From Nostoc sp. CHAB 5715 (GTDB lineage: Bacteria > Cyanobacteriota > Cyanobacteriia > Cyanobacteriales > Nostocaceae), in NCBI RefSeq assembly GCF_020829685.1, contig NZ_JAIVFR010000061.1:1-13595 (forward strand): a DNA stretch of 13,595 bases, read 5' to 3'. Under the pieces are notes generated by a model, which was given only the letters and a program-made list of their open reading frames with translations, had not been told where the DNA came from and searched no databases. The position numbers and the translations under genes were made by a program. Below are positions 7,485-13,595 of this stretch, one piece after another; positions within the stretch are counted from its first letter, which is position 1, and each line of letters begins with the position of its first letter.

Positions 7485-8252
7485 TCATCCTACCAGTAGA
7501 TTTTCTACACCTAATGTTGCCGTCGTAGTTGCTACCTGAATAATCCTACTGTATTGCGATCGCCACTGTAGTGCATTAGAAATTGTTAGGTAGCCAATTT
7601 CTGGCGGTTGCTGCAAAATTTTTTCTGCAAGTATTTCACGCCCAATTTCGTCTAAAGGAAAGTTGCGTTCCTCTAAAAATGCTATTACATCTTCTTTGTT
7701 ACCATTACGGCGTAAGATTTCTATTATAGCGGTTCTCGTTTACGTGAGGTATACCCGTAGGGGCACGGCAGTGCCGTGCCCCTACACCTGGTAATGTAAT
7801 GTTGTACCGCATCTGAATGGGAACCGCTATAGCCCGTAGGTTGTTTGATAATCTCCAGTTCTTTCTCTTGATACAAAGACAACATTCTGGAATTTTAAAT
7901 TAGCAGTGCGGGAGCTATGATCGTCAATTTTTTCATACGCCAATATCAGCAGATTATAGCCCAATCCATATACTTTTTGACTGGCATTCCGAAAGGGGCA
8001 AGAAGATTGGGGCTGACGAATTGATGTCACTTTTAAATCAACTTCTAATCCGGGAAAATCAATTCCCAAAGCAGCACTACCAAGGGTGTATTCATAATTT
8101 ATAGACAAATATTGATTAAAAGTCAACTCAACATACGTTCCTACTGCTTTGCCATCTGTAACTCCATACAAATTAGAAATCGGTGTTGTGCTAAGTACAA
8201 CACAAAAATCCCGTGCAGCAGTTTTGAGGGAAGATAAGGTTAGCACTTCCAT
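7485..8252 (-). pseudogene. Type II restriction endonuclease, interrupted by a MITE-like element
   Basis: The 5' part (8252-7827) encodes 141 aa, MEVLTLSSLKTAARD... to YQTTYGL. It carries a PD-(D/E)XK-like site GIDFPGLEVDLKVTS (D65, D72, K74) and the stretch IRQPQSSCPF seen in R-M nucleases. Its TAG stop is supplied by the inserted element. Beyond the element the frame continues at 7724-7485 as IEILRRNGNKEDV... through GYLTISNALQW to a TGA. Removing the element and one TA (105 bp) gives one open frame of 220 codons plus stop, with YQTTYGL joined to IEILRR. The gene lies 3 bp after the methyltransferase, the normal M-R arrangement. Truncation removes the last 79 residues, so loss of nuclease activity is expected. 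The recognition sequence is not known to me. Confidence 0.85.
7727..7829. mobile_element. MITE-like element, 103 bp, TA target duplication
   Basis: The ends TAGCGGTTCTC (left) and GGGAACCGCTA (right) form an imperfect terminal inverted repeat and are flanked by TA on both sides (7725-7726, 7830-7831). The centre holds a 14-bp perfect stem, 7757-7770 with 7772-7785 (core GTAGGGGCACGGCA). No ORF is present. A TA duplication is typical of elements moved by IS630/Tc1-mariner-type transposases, so that parentage is inferred. The insertion splits the restriction endonuclease gene. A 47/49-base match to its left 49 bases occurs at 13422-13470. Confidence 0.85.
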
Positions 8253-8255
8253 TTT

Positions 8256-9428
8256 TTAAATAGCCAAAGTTAATTGTTGCCAACCAGATTTACTAAATTC
8301 AAAGTTTCTTTGACCGATTCTTTTGCACACCCACTCTACACAAGCTGGTACAATGGCATTACCAAATAATGCGTATTGATCGTAAATTTTGGCAACTTGA
8401 CACCAATCATCAGGAAAACCCATAAGTCTGGCATATTCAATATTAGTTAAACGTCGAAATTTATCACCTACTTGGTAGCGTTCATAATGCCTTGATGTTG
8501 AGGCAGTCAATGTTGATGCAATGCCATTAGTTCCGAATATGGTATAACCAAGTCTCGCGCCTCCGTCTTGGTTGTACAAAATTTCAACTCCATTACAATA
8601 ACGATTTACAGGCTTACTTTGCTTAATCCGCTCCAGCGTATCGGCAGTAAAATCAAACTGGGTATCCACTATTGACTCATCCTGAAGAATATCCTGAAGC
8701 CTTTTTCTCGGTTTGATATTAGGCAATGACAAAATATTTTGAGTGAACATCTGATTTTTATAGGCAATTCCCCAATTCTCATTTTTCCTTTTCATCGTCA
8801 TGATTGGCAACATGGATTTTACCAATGAAACTTCGGTATTTGGTAATAAAATATTGTCTTCTTTAGTCAAAAGAACTGATAGCCTTTCTAAAGTATTCGC
8901 TGTTATATCTGTTGAGTTTAATTTGGTGCCAAAGATAAAAATTCTATCTCTATTTTGAGGTATACCAAAGCTCAATGGGCTTATTAGTCGCCATTCAATA
9001 AAATAATCTAATTCAGAAAGTGCATTTAAAATTAATCTAAAATGAGAGCCGTTTTCCATTGTCAAAAGTCTTTTGACATTTTCCAAAAAAAAATATTTTG
9101 GCTGCTTCTGGTCTAATATTTCTATAATGCGCTCAAATAGTGTTCCCCTAACTATATCTCTTACGCCAAGTTTTTTCCCAGCAGGGCTAAAAGGTTGGCA
9201 AGGGAAGCCAGCAGTTAAAATATCATGATTGGGAATGTCTAAGATGGGAATATCGTTGATATCGCCTAAAACAATAGAGTCTTTGCCAAAATTACTTTCA
9301 TAAACTTTACAGCAAAGTTCATTGATATCATTCGCCCATACTGTTTGAATATTAGCATTTGCCATACCCAGGCGAAACCCACCGATACCAGCAAAAAGCT
9401 CTAAGGCTTTGAGTGTGTTTGTTGTCAT
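8256..9428 (-). CDS. C5 cytosine-specific DNA methyltransferase
   Basis: This 390-aa enzyme transfers a methyl group from S-adenosylmethionine to C5 of cytosine within a specific DNA site. The motifs are in standard order: I, ALELFAGIGGFRLG (residues 8-21); IV, GFPCQPFS with catalytic C77; VI, FLENV (E116); VIII, QNRDRIFIFG; then a target-recognition region; and X, YALFGNAIVPACVEWV. The open frame extends to 9494, but that would overlap the GNAT gene. The ATG at 9428, five bases from the motif-bearing region and 4 bp past the GNAT stop, fits the family. It partners the restriction gene 3 bp downstream. With the nuclease broken, it is now probably a solitary methyltransferase. The sequence is AT-rich and free of HIP1 sites, consistent with horizontal origin. 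Confidence 0.95.
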   Translation of the reverse strand: MTTNTLKALELFAGIGGFRLGMANANIQTVWANDINELCCKVYESNFGKDSIVLGDINDIPILDIPNHDILTAGFPCQPFSPAGKKLGVRDIVRGTLFERIIEILDQKQPKYFFLENVKRLLTMENGSHFRLILNALSELDYFIEWRLISPLSFGIPQNRDRIFIFGTKLNSTDITANTLERLSVLLTKEDNILLPNTEVSLVKSMLPIMTMKRKNENWGIAYKNQMFTQNILSLPNIKPRKRLQDILQDESIVDTQFDFTADTLERIKQSKPVNRYCNGVEILYNQDGGARLGYTIFGTNGIASTLTASTSRHYERYQVGDKFRRLTNIEYARLMGFPDDWCQVAKIYDQYALFGNAIVPACVEWVCKRIGQRNFEFSKSGWQQLTLAI

Positions 9429-9432
9429 GCGA

Positions 9433-9876
9433 CTACTGCAACCGCAAAGCGTAATGGTAAAACTCTTGATTCTTAATGTAATCTCGCGCTTCATAGAGTT
9501 TTTGCGCGGTTATGTTAGAAATTTGAGTAGCTAAAATTACTCGAATGGCTCCACTCTCTTTTGCGTATTCTTCTGCAACACTCATCAATAACTTTGCAAT
9601 TCCCCTCCGGCGATACGACTCTTCCACATACAAATCGTTCAATATCCATACTTGTTTCATCGACACTGAAGAAAAGCTGGGATAAAGCTGAGTAAATCCA
9701 ACTAATTCTCCATTGTCCTCTGCTGCAAACACTACCGAGTCATTATTATTGAAACGTTCTTTGAGAAACTCCTTGGCAGCTTCAAGGTTTGATGCCTGAT
9801 TGTAAAAAATACGATACCGATCAAATAGCACTGAAACACTTTCAAGATGATTAATATTAGCCAAGAAAACTTCCAT
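9433..9876 (-). CDS. GNAT family N-acetyltransferase
   Basis: This 147-aa single-domain protein has the GNAT acetyl-CoA binding motif YRRRGIAKLL (residues 88-97), preceded by the beta strand VWILNDLYVEESY and followed by a C-terminal NITAQKLYEARDY helix. The family acetylates amines on small molecules or protein N-termini and side chains; the substrate here cannot be read from the sequence. The stop is 4 bp from the methyltransferase start, so the two genes are probably cotranscribed, although a role in restriction-modification is not implied. Confidence 0.9.
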   Translation of the reverse strand: MEVFLANINHLESVSVLFDRYRIFYNQASNLEAAKEFLKERFNNNDSVVFAAEDNGELVGFTQLYPSFSSVSMKQVWILNDLYVEESYRRRGIAKLLMSVAEEYAKESGAIRVILATQISNITAQKLYEARDYIKNQEFYHYALRLQ

Positions 9877-9981
9877 TGAGTGTCCTCATTACTTCAATGC
9901 AGTTTACACCCAATACTGCTTGGTTAAAGGAAATGGGAGGTGAAATCAAGAAAAATATTTGCTTTCTCAATTCAGGTAATT

Positions 9982-9998
9982 GGTGGGCAATGCCCACC
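9982..9998. repeat. Palindrome GGTGGGCA-A-TGCCCACC
   Basis: A perfect 8-bp inverted repeat with a one-base centre lies in the 146-bp gap between aspS and the GNAT gene. Sequences of this type are frequent dispersed repeats in cyanobacterial intergenic DNA. It could also act as a weak transcription block, but no T run follows on the minus strand. Confidence 0.6.
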
Positions 9999-10022
9999 CT
10001 ACTTAGACAATTCCCTAGTTCA

Positions 10023-11810
10023 CTAAGACTTTGGTTTATAAGTCGAAGCAACGTGCAATTCTTTCAATTGTTTAGCATCTACACTCGAAGGTGCATCTGT
10101 TAACAAACAACGCGCTTGTTGTGTTTTCGGAAAAGCAATGACATCTCGAATGGATTCTTCGCCAGCTAGCAACATTACCAAACGATCTAAACCGTAGGCA
10201 ATGCCACCATGCGGTGGTGTACCATATTCAAATGCTTCCAAGAGAAAGCCAAATTTATTTTTTGCTTCTTCTGGAGATAAACCAATTGCTTCAAAGACTT
10301 GCTGTTGAATTTCTCGCTGATAAATCCGCAGACTTCCGCCGCCAACTTCTACGCCGTTGAGTACCAAGTCGTAAGCTTGGGCGCGTGCAGTTTTTAAGTC
10401 GCTCAAATCATCAGGATGTGGTGCTGTAAACGGGTGGTGTAGTGCTTCTAGACGTTTTTCGTCAGCATTCCACTCGAACATGGGGAAATCTGTAATCCAG
10501 AGTAAGTTGATTTTTTCTGGATCGATTAAGCCAAATTCTCTAGCGATCGCTTGCCGTAATTTATCTAATGTTTTATTAACTGTACCAGCATCACCAGCCC
10601 CAAACAATAGCAAATGTCCAGCTTTTGCACCTGTACGGCGTAAAATTTCTTGTTTTTGTTCAACGCTAAGGTTGTCTTTAATCGCGCCAATGGTGTCAAT
10701 TTCGCCATCATCCCTGACGCGGATATAAGCTAAACCTTTAGCACCGGCTTCGCTGGCTTCTTTAAATAAATCACCGCCTGGTTTAATGCGGACATTAGAA
10801 ATTACATCGTTACCGTTGGGAATGGGCAGGATTTTGACGATCCCACCATTTGTAACAGTGTCCCGAAAGACTTTAAAACCAGAGTCTTTCACAACATCTG
10901 AGACATCAACTAATTCCAAACCATAGCGTGTATCTGGTTTATCACTACCGTAGCGTTCCATCCCCTCGGCGTAAGTGAGGCGGGGGAAAGGGCGCTGTAA
11001 CTCAATGCCTTTAACGGTTTTAAAGATATGGCAAACTAAGTTTTCATTCAGTTCGATAATTTCTTCTTGGGACATGAAGCTCATTTCCATGTCCAACTGA
11101 GTGAATTCCGGTTGTCTGTCGGCGCGTAAGTCTTCGTCACGAAAGCAACGGGCAATCTGATAATATCTATCTAAGCCGGATACCATCAGCAATTGTTTAA
11201 ATAGCTGGGGTGATTGCGGCAAAGCATACCACTCACCAGGATTGACGCGGCTGGGTAGAACATAATCCCGCGCCCCTTCTGGGGTAGAACGGGTAAGTAT
11301 TGGGGTTTCGACTTCGATAAAACCTTCCAAATCTTCCAGATAACGACGCATGGCTTTGACAATTTGATGACGCAGTTGTAAATTTTGCGCCATGCGATCG
11401 CGTCGTAAATCCAAATAACGATATTTTAGCCGCAAGTCTTCCCGCACTGTCTCGGTGTCAGCTACGGAAACTTGGAAAGGTAACTGTTTGCGGACAGCAT
11501 TGAGGAGTTGAATTTTATCGGCGTAGATTTCCACCTCGCCTGTTGGGATGCGGGTATTGAGCGATTCATCGGGACGTTGTGTTACCCTACCAGTGATTTC
11601 GACAACATATTCATTTCGCAGGGCGTTCGCCTGTTCATAAGAATCTGGGGTGCGTTGCGGATCGCTGACGATTTGGACAGTTCCAGAGCGATCGCGTAAA
11701 TCTAAAAATATCACACCACCGTGATCGCGGCGACGGTCTATCCATCCGTAAAAGGTAACAGTTTCTCCAATATGTTCTTTTCGGAGTTCGCCGCAATAGT
11801 GAGTTCGCAT
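10023..11810 (-). CDS. aspS: Aspartyl-tRNA synthetase (AspRS), bacterial type
   Basis: This 595-aa class IIb synthetase charges tRNA with aspartate in the cytoplasm. The OB-fold anticodon-binding domain occupies about residues 1-105 ([11 protein letters not shown]). Class II motif 1 lies around 149-172, motif 2 is [21 protein letters not shown] (two abutting segments, about 217-236), a GAD insertion domain is in the middle, and motif 3 is [13 protein letters not shown] near the end. The length is normal for the bacterial form. His30 occupies the place of the residue reported to relax specificity in the non-discriminating AspRS of Pseudomonas (H31), where E. coli has Leu; mischarging of tRNA-Asn is therefore possible but unproven. 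The ATG at 11810 begins the standard [11 protein letters not shown]-terminus. The gene heads the minus-strand block. Confidence 0.97.
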   Translation of the reverse strand: MRTHYCGELRKEHIGETVTFYGWIDRRRDHGGVIFLDLRDRSGTVQIVSDPQRTPDSYEQANALRNEYVVEITGRVTQRPDESLNTRIPTGEVEIYADKIQLLNAVRKQLPFQVSVADTETVREDLRLKYRYLDLRRDRMAQNLQLRHQIVKAMRRYLEDLEGFIEVETPILTRSTPEGARDYVLPSRVNPGEWYALPQSPQLFKQLLMVSGLDRYYQIARCFRDEDLRADRQPEFTQLDMEMSFMSQEEIIELNENLVCHIFKTVKGIELQRPFPRLTYAEGMERYGSDKPDTRYGLELVDVSDVVKDSGFKVFRDTVTNGGIVKILPIPNGNDVISNVRIKPGGDLFKEASEAGAKGLAYIRVRDDGEIDTIGAIKDNLSVEQKQEILRRTGAKAGHLLLFGAGDAGTVNKTLDKLRQAIAREFGLIDPEKINLLWITDFPMFEWNADEKRLEALHHPFTAPHPDDLSDLKTARAQAYDLVLNGVEVGGGSLRIYQREIQQQVFEAIGLSPEEAKNKFGFLLEAFEYGTPPHGGIAYGLDRLVMLLAGEESIRDVIAFPKTQQARCLLTDAPSSVDAKQLKELHVASTYKPKS

Positions 11811-11958
11811 AAGTCTTAGTTATTGTTTCCGGGCTAGATTGGCAAGCAAATGTCAAAGCTTTCCCATTATCTAGCATCAATAGTAATTGTAGTAGTTCTA
11901 GTTGAAGAAAAAATGGAATATCACACTACATATATAGGAGAATTTATGACATCAGAAG

Positions 11959-11971
11959 GGTAAATTTTACC
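11959..11971. repeat. Palindrome GGTAAA-T-TTTACC downstream of hicA
   Basis: A 6-1-6 inverted repeat begins 5 bp past the hicA stop codon. The stem is short and AT-rich, so it is at best a weak terminator for the hicBA unit. The remaining 11811-11958 stretch upstream of aspS shows no gene; the aspS promoter should lie there. Confidence 0.35.
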
Positions 11972-11976
11972 TATTT

Positions 11977-12200
11977 TTACAATAGTTCCCGGAATTCATC
12001 ACGGCTGATCTGACAGTCACGGAGTATCTGTGCTAACAAACCAGAACCAATTGTTTCACCAGAATGCACTGGAACAACAGTTCGACGACCATCACTGTGT
12101 ATCAAAAAATGGTGACTACCTCGGATTCTTGCTACCTCAAAACCTGCTTTTTTAAAGCTGTAATTACTTCCCGTCCAGTCAAACTCGGTAGCTTGCTCAT
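11977..12200 (-). CDS. hicA: HicA mRNA-interferase toxin, frame broken at an A AAA AAG heptamer (programmed -1 frameshift or frameshift mutation)
   Basis: HicA toxins are small double-stranded-RNA-binding-fold ribonucleases that cleave mRNA and need one catalytic His. The start ATG at 12198-12200 overlaps the hicB stop (ATGA) and gives MSKLPSLTGREVITALKK, the expected HicA N-terminus. The zero frame then continues QVLR and stops (TAG) after 22 codons. The rest of HicA, AGFEVARIRGSHHF... to the TAA at 11977, including the GSHH catalytic motif, is in the -1 frame. The join falls at A AAA AAG (12153-12147), the classical bacterial slippery heptamer, in the right phase; slipping there yields a 74-aa HicA. 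An open frame from an upstream ATG at 12228 also reaches the C-terminal part, but its N-terminus (MVCRGFLFKYEQ...) does not resemble HicA. Confidence 0.75.
12147..12153 (-). promoter_or_regulatory. Candidate -1 frameshift site A AAA AAG in hicA
   Basis: Zero-frame codons are TTA AAA AAG. A -1 slip reads on as GCA GGT TTT, restoring KKAGF. A purine run GGGAAG lies 13 nt upstream and might act like the internal Shine-Dalgarno that stimulates dnaX frameshifting, though its distance and match are poorer. I see no strong stem-loop just downstream. A plain deletion from A7 to A6, or transcriptional slippage, gives the same picture. Confidence 0.45.
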
Positions 12201-12412
12201 ACTTGAACAGAAACCCTCTGCACACCAATAAACTCTAATGCTTCGGCGTTTTCTTGTTCAACCTCTAAACAAAGTTCAATAGCTTCTTTAATCCGCTCTA
12301 TAAGTTCGTCTAGAGATTTGGCTTGGGTGTGACATCCAGCAAGATTAGGCACGGAGGCAACAAAATAACCCTCAGAGTCGCGTTCTATAATGACGTTAAA
12401 TTCTCTGGTCAT
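12197..12412 (-). CDS. hicB: HicB family antitoxin
   Basis: This 71-aa protein, MTREFNVIIERDSEGYFVASVPNLAGC..., has the partial RNase H fold of HicB, with the hallmark GYFVASVPNLAGCHTQAKSLDELIERIKEAIE. It should bind and mask HicA. It ends soon after this domain and lacks a recognisable C-terminal ribbon-helix-helix or helix-turn-helix, so direct autoregulation by this chain is doubtful. The gene order is antitoxin first, and the stop overlaps the hicA start by ATGA, which implies translational coupling. No Shine-Dalgarno is seen before the ATG. Confidence 0.92.
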   Translation of the reverse strand: MTREFNVIIERDSEGYFVASVPNLAGCHTQAKSLDELIERIKEAIELCLEVEQENAEALEFIGVQRVSVQV

Positions 12413-12520
12413 CTGGAGGTTGTTCTTTGGTGGGGTAATCTAATTTTAGAGTAATTGAGTAGCTGCGGGCAATTATCGCTGATGCAACCCACAACTTTAA
12501 TCTACTGCCTTCCGACTAAT

Positions 12521-12550
12521 GCGTAGGCGTAGCCCGCTTTAGGCATCGCG
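12521..12550. repeat. Dispersed repeat piece with AGGCATCGC
   Basis: GCGTAGGCGTAGCCCGC followed by AGGCATCGC resembles dispersed cyanobacterial repeats. Its 9-base end is the reverse complement of GCGATGCCT at 6290-6298. It lies in the 534-bp gap upstream of hicB. The neighbouring stretches 12413-12520 and 12551-12690 show nothing else recognisable apart from the hicB promoter that must be there. Confidence 0.4.
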
Positions 12551-12691
12551 TGCTAAACCATTTTTTGTTAAATTTTATTCTATCCTGAAGATGACACAAC
12601 CAGAAAATTTCAAGTTACGTCATTAGCTTGCATTACACCAGAGACTAATATCAAGTCCGGATAATTAGTTATCATTCCCACAGTCATTGCA

Positions 12692-12756
12692 CCCCACCCC
12701 CAGCCCCTCCCCGCAGGCGGGGAGGGGAGACAAAGCGTAGCTTTGGCGGGGTGGGG
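12692..12756. repeat. GC-rich three-way-junction repeat
   Basis: The outer arms CCCCACCCC (12692-12700) and GGGGTGGGG (12748-12756) enclose two inner hairpins. One is a 10-bp stem CCCCTCCCCG/CGGGGAGGGG (12704-12713 with 12718-12727); the other is a 6-bp stem CAAAGC/GCTTTG (12731-12736 with 12740-12745). All three stems are perfect. Similar GC-rich blocks are dispersed in cyanobacterial genomes; the function is unknown. Confidence 0.8.
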
Positions 12757-12778
12757 TTCTTGAGGTTTAATAAGTATA

Positions 12779-12867
12779 GGACTTACGCAAACTCTACGAT
12801 TCTTGGCGTTCTTGGCGTTCTTGGCGGTTCGATAAATTAAGCTTTTCAGCACTTTTTGCGTAAGTCC
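12779..12867. mobile_element. Second MITE-like element, ends GGACTTACGCAAA, TA flanks
   Basis: A perfect 15-bp inverted repeat, TAGGACTTACGCAAA (12777-12791) against 12855-12869, bounds the element. With TA as the duplicated target, the element is 89 bp. It contains three tandem copies of TTCTTGGCG (12800-12826) and no real gene. Its ends differ from those of the 7727-7829 element, so it belongs to another family, likewise with TA flanks suggesting an IS630-type helper (inferred). Its position between the hicBA and DUF29 genes disturbs no visible coding frame. The strip 12870-12946 after it has no ORF and only a loose GCACCA/TGGTGC inverted repeat. Confidence 0.8.
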
Positions 12868-12946
12868 TAAAGTAATCAAGCGGACATCATATAACGCACC
12901 ACAATAGATTCAATCAACATGGTGCATTCAACCCAATCTACGAATC

Positions 12947-13420
12947 TTAATCATTCTCTCCATAAAAATCTTCATCTAATAACTGTTCTATCAGAAAAGG
13001 ACAATCAAGAGGATATTCTGCGTCCGTTGGTTTTCTCACTCCTAATTTAGCTTTTTTACTTTCTTTGATTGCCAGTTTACGAGCATCGGCATAGGCTTGA
13101 GAAATAACTTCAGTAATATAGTTTTTGAAAGAAGGATTTTCTTCTAAATCCTTTTTTACTCGAAAACGATGTTCTGTGAGAGAACTATACCAGCTTGTTT
13201 TCATCATCTCAGGAGCATCAGATTGAACGGTTAACTTGAGTAAATGAGCAATCAAGATTGTTAAATTACTAATAAATGACCGTTTCTCTGACTTTCCCAT
13301 GTCTTCTAATTCTATAAGCAAATGCTCCCAATCTATATCATTAAAACGATGTTCTTTAATCTGCTCAATAATGCTTTCTCGCCAAAGATTAAAATCTTGT
13401 TCGTAGAGTTGATTGTTCAT
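12947..13420 (-). CDS. DUF29 family protein
   Basis: This 157-aa soluble protein matches the DUF29 family, which is very common in cyanobacteria. It opens with YEQDFNLWRESIIEQIKEHRFNDI (two adjoining segments), followed by the conserved DWEHLLIELEDMGKSEKR and a region of helices (NLTILIAHLLKL, SSLTEHRFRVKKDLEENPS). It ends in an acidic tail, DEDFYGEND. It is mostly helical, with no signal peptide or membrane segment. The function of the family is unknown, although paralogues often sit near mobile DNA and toxin-antitoxin genes. The start ATG at 13418-13420 directly abuts the end of a MITE copy, which therefore supplies its whole 5' leader. No good Shine-Dalgarno is present. Confidence 0.9.
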   Translation of the reverse strand: MNNQLYEQDFNLWRESIIEQIKEHRFNDIDWEHLLIELEDMGKSEKRSFISNLTILIAHLLKLTVQSDAPEMMKTSWYSSLTEHRFRVKKDLEENPSFKNYITEVISQAYADARKLAIKESKKAKLGVRKPTDAEYPLDCPFLIEQLLDEDFYGEND

Positions 13421-13421
13421 A

Positions 13422-13470
13422 TAGCAGTTCTCGTTTACGTGAGGTACACCCGTAGGGGCACGGCAGTGCC
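13422..13470. mobile_element. One-ended copy of the 7727-7829 MITE at the DUF29 start codon
   Basis: 47 of 49 bases match 7727-7775, from the terminal TAGC to the first arm of the central hairpin, after which similarity stops. The element end is flanked by TA (13420-13421); the T of that TA is the complement of the first base of the DUF29 ATG. The other half is missing or replaced by a different repeat. Confidence 0.85.
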
Positions 13471-13504
13471 CATTGGTGTCAACTTAATGTAAAAGCCATG
13501 TCCC

Positions 13505-13592
13505 GCAAGGAACTGAAGTTCCTTGCTAATAGCTCAAGTCATCTAAAGATGACTAAATAATCCGAAAAATTTTTAGTCTACTTCAGTAGACT
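13505..13592. repeat. Cluster of three short palindromic hairpins, REP-like
   Basis: Three separate stem-loops occur in a row, each with two unpaired central bases. Two have 8-bp stems: AGTCATCT/AGATGACT (13537-13554) and AGTCTACT/AGTAGACT (13575-13592). The first has a 10-bp stem, with arms GCAAGGAACT and AGTTCCTTGC (13505-13526). AAAAATTTTT (13565-13574) precedes the last. No ORF is present. The cluster may continue past the window edge and could be a REP/BIME-type array or the end of an IS200/IS605-like element (inferred). Confidence 0.75.
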
Positions 13593-13595
13593 TGA

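Noticed and set aside
7827..8252. The restriction-like ORF as a complete 141-aa gene
   Set aside because: Its stop codon belongs to the inserted element, and the continuation of the protein is found intact beyond it.
9429..9494. N-terminal extension of the methyltransferase (MKREITLRIKSF...)
   Set aside because: It overlaps the GNAT 3' end and adds residues not expected before motif I; the ATG at 9428 fits the family.
9857..10051. A 64-aa minus-strand ORF between aspS and GNAT
   Set aside because: It overlaps both neighbouring genes in another frame, crosses the GGTGGGCA palindrome and has no family resemblance.
11977..12228. HicA as an uninterrupted 83-aa protein starting at 12228
   Set aside because: Its first 27 residues do not match HicA and lie over hicB coding sequence in another frame, whereas the ATGA-coupled start at 12200 gives a proper HicA N-terminus.
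12610..12879. An 89-aa minus-strand ORF
   Set aside because: It reads through the MITE and the GC-rich three-way-junction repeat (TAKNAKNAKN and PSPPAGRGWGWG), a common false gene in cyanobacterial repeats.
1..13595. tRNA, rRNA or other standard RNA genes
   Set aside because: No cloverleaf with TTCRA-type T loop or rRNA signature was recognised by eye in any gap; a covariance search could still find small RNAs.

Overview
The window reads as chromosomal DNA of a filamentous, Nostoc-like cyanobacterium. The evidence is a plant-type carotenoid hydroxylase of the CrtR family, about twelve copies of the HIP1 octamer GCGATCGC in 13.6 kb, tandem heptamer repeats in several intergenic gaps, and housekeeping proteins (pyruvate kinase with an extra C-terminal domain, AspRS, a PDZ-bearing M61 peptidase) of cyanobacterial character.

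Layout, left to right. The C-terminal part of a secreted GH5 glycanase with a CBM2 domain (2-1042, +) is followed by an M61 peptidase with a PDZ domain (1126-2907, +). A tandem-repeat gap (2915-3061) separates it from the convergent pyruvate kinase gene (3063-4832, -). A 370-bp divergent promoter region leads to crtR (5203-6102, +), closed by a clear hairpin terminator. A 540-bp repeat-rich gap (6103-6639) follows. Next comes a minus-strand block: aspS (10023-11810), a GNAT acetyltransferase (9433-9876), a C5 cytosine DNA methyltransferase (8256-9428), its restriction endonuclease partner (7485-8252, broken) and a Uma2-family protein (6640-7431). Further right are a hicB-hicA toxin-antitoxin pair (11977-12412, -), a second repeat-rich gap, a DUF29 gene (12947-13420, -), and palindromic repeats to the window edge.

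Two observations stand out. First, the restriction gene is split by a 103-bp MITE-like element (7727-7829) with TATAGCGGTTC-type inverted ends and a TA target duplication. Removing the element plus one TA restores a single 220-codon frame exactly. A second, one-ended copy of the same element lies at the start codon of the DUF29 gene. Second, the hicA start overlaps the hicB stop (ATGA), but the toxin frame is then interrupted. The break sits exactly at an A AAA AAG heptamer in the phase used for -1 ribosomal frameshifting, and a -1 slip there rebuilds a complete 74-aa HicA. This is either a simple one-base loss in an A tract or a frameshift-controlled toxin.

The methyltransferase/GNAT region lacks HIP1 sites over about 3 kb and is AT-rich, which fits acquisition of the R-M module followed by loss of the nuclease while the methyltransferase stayed intact.
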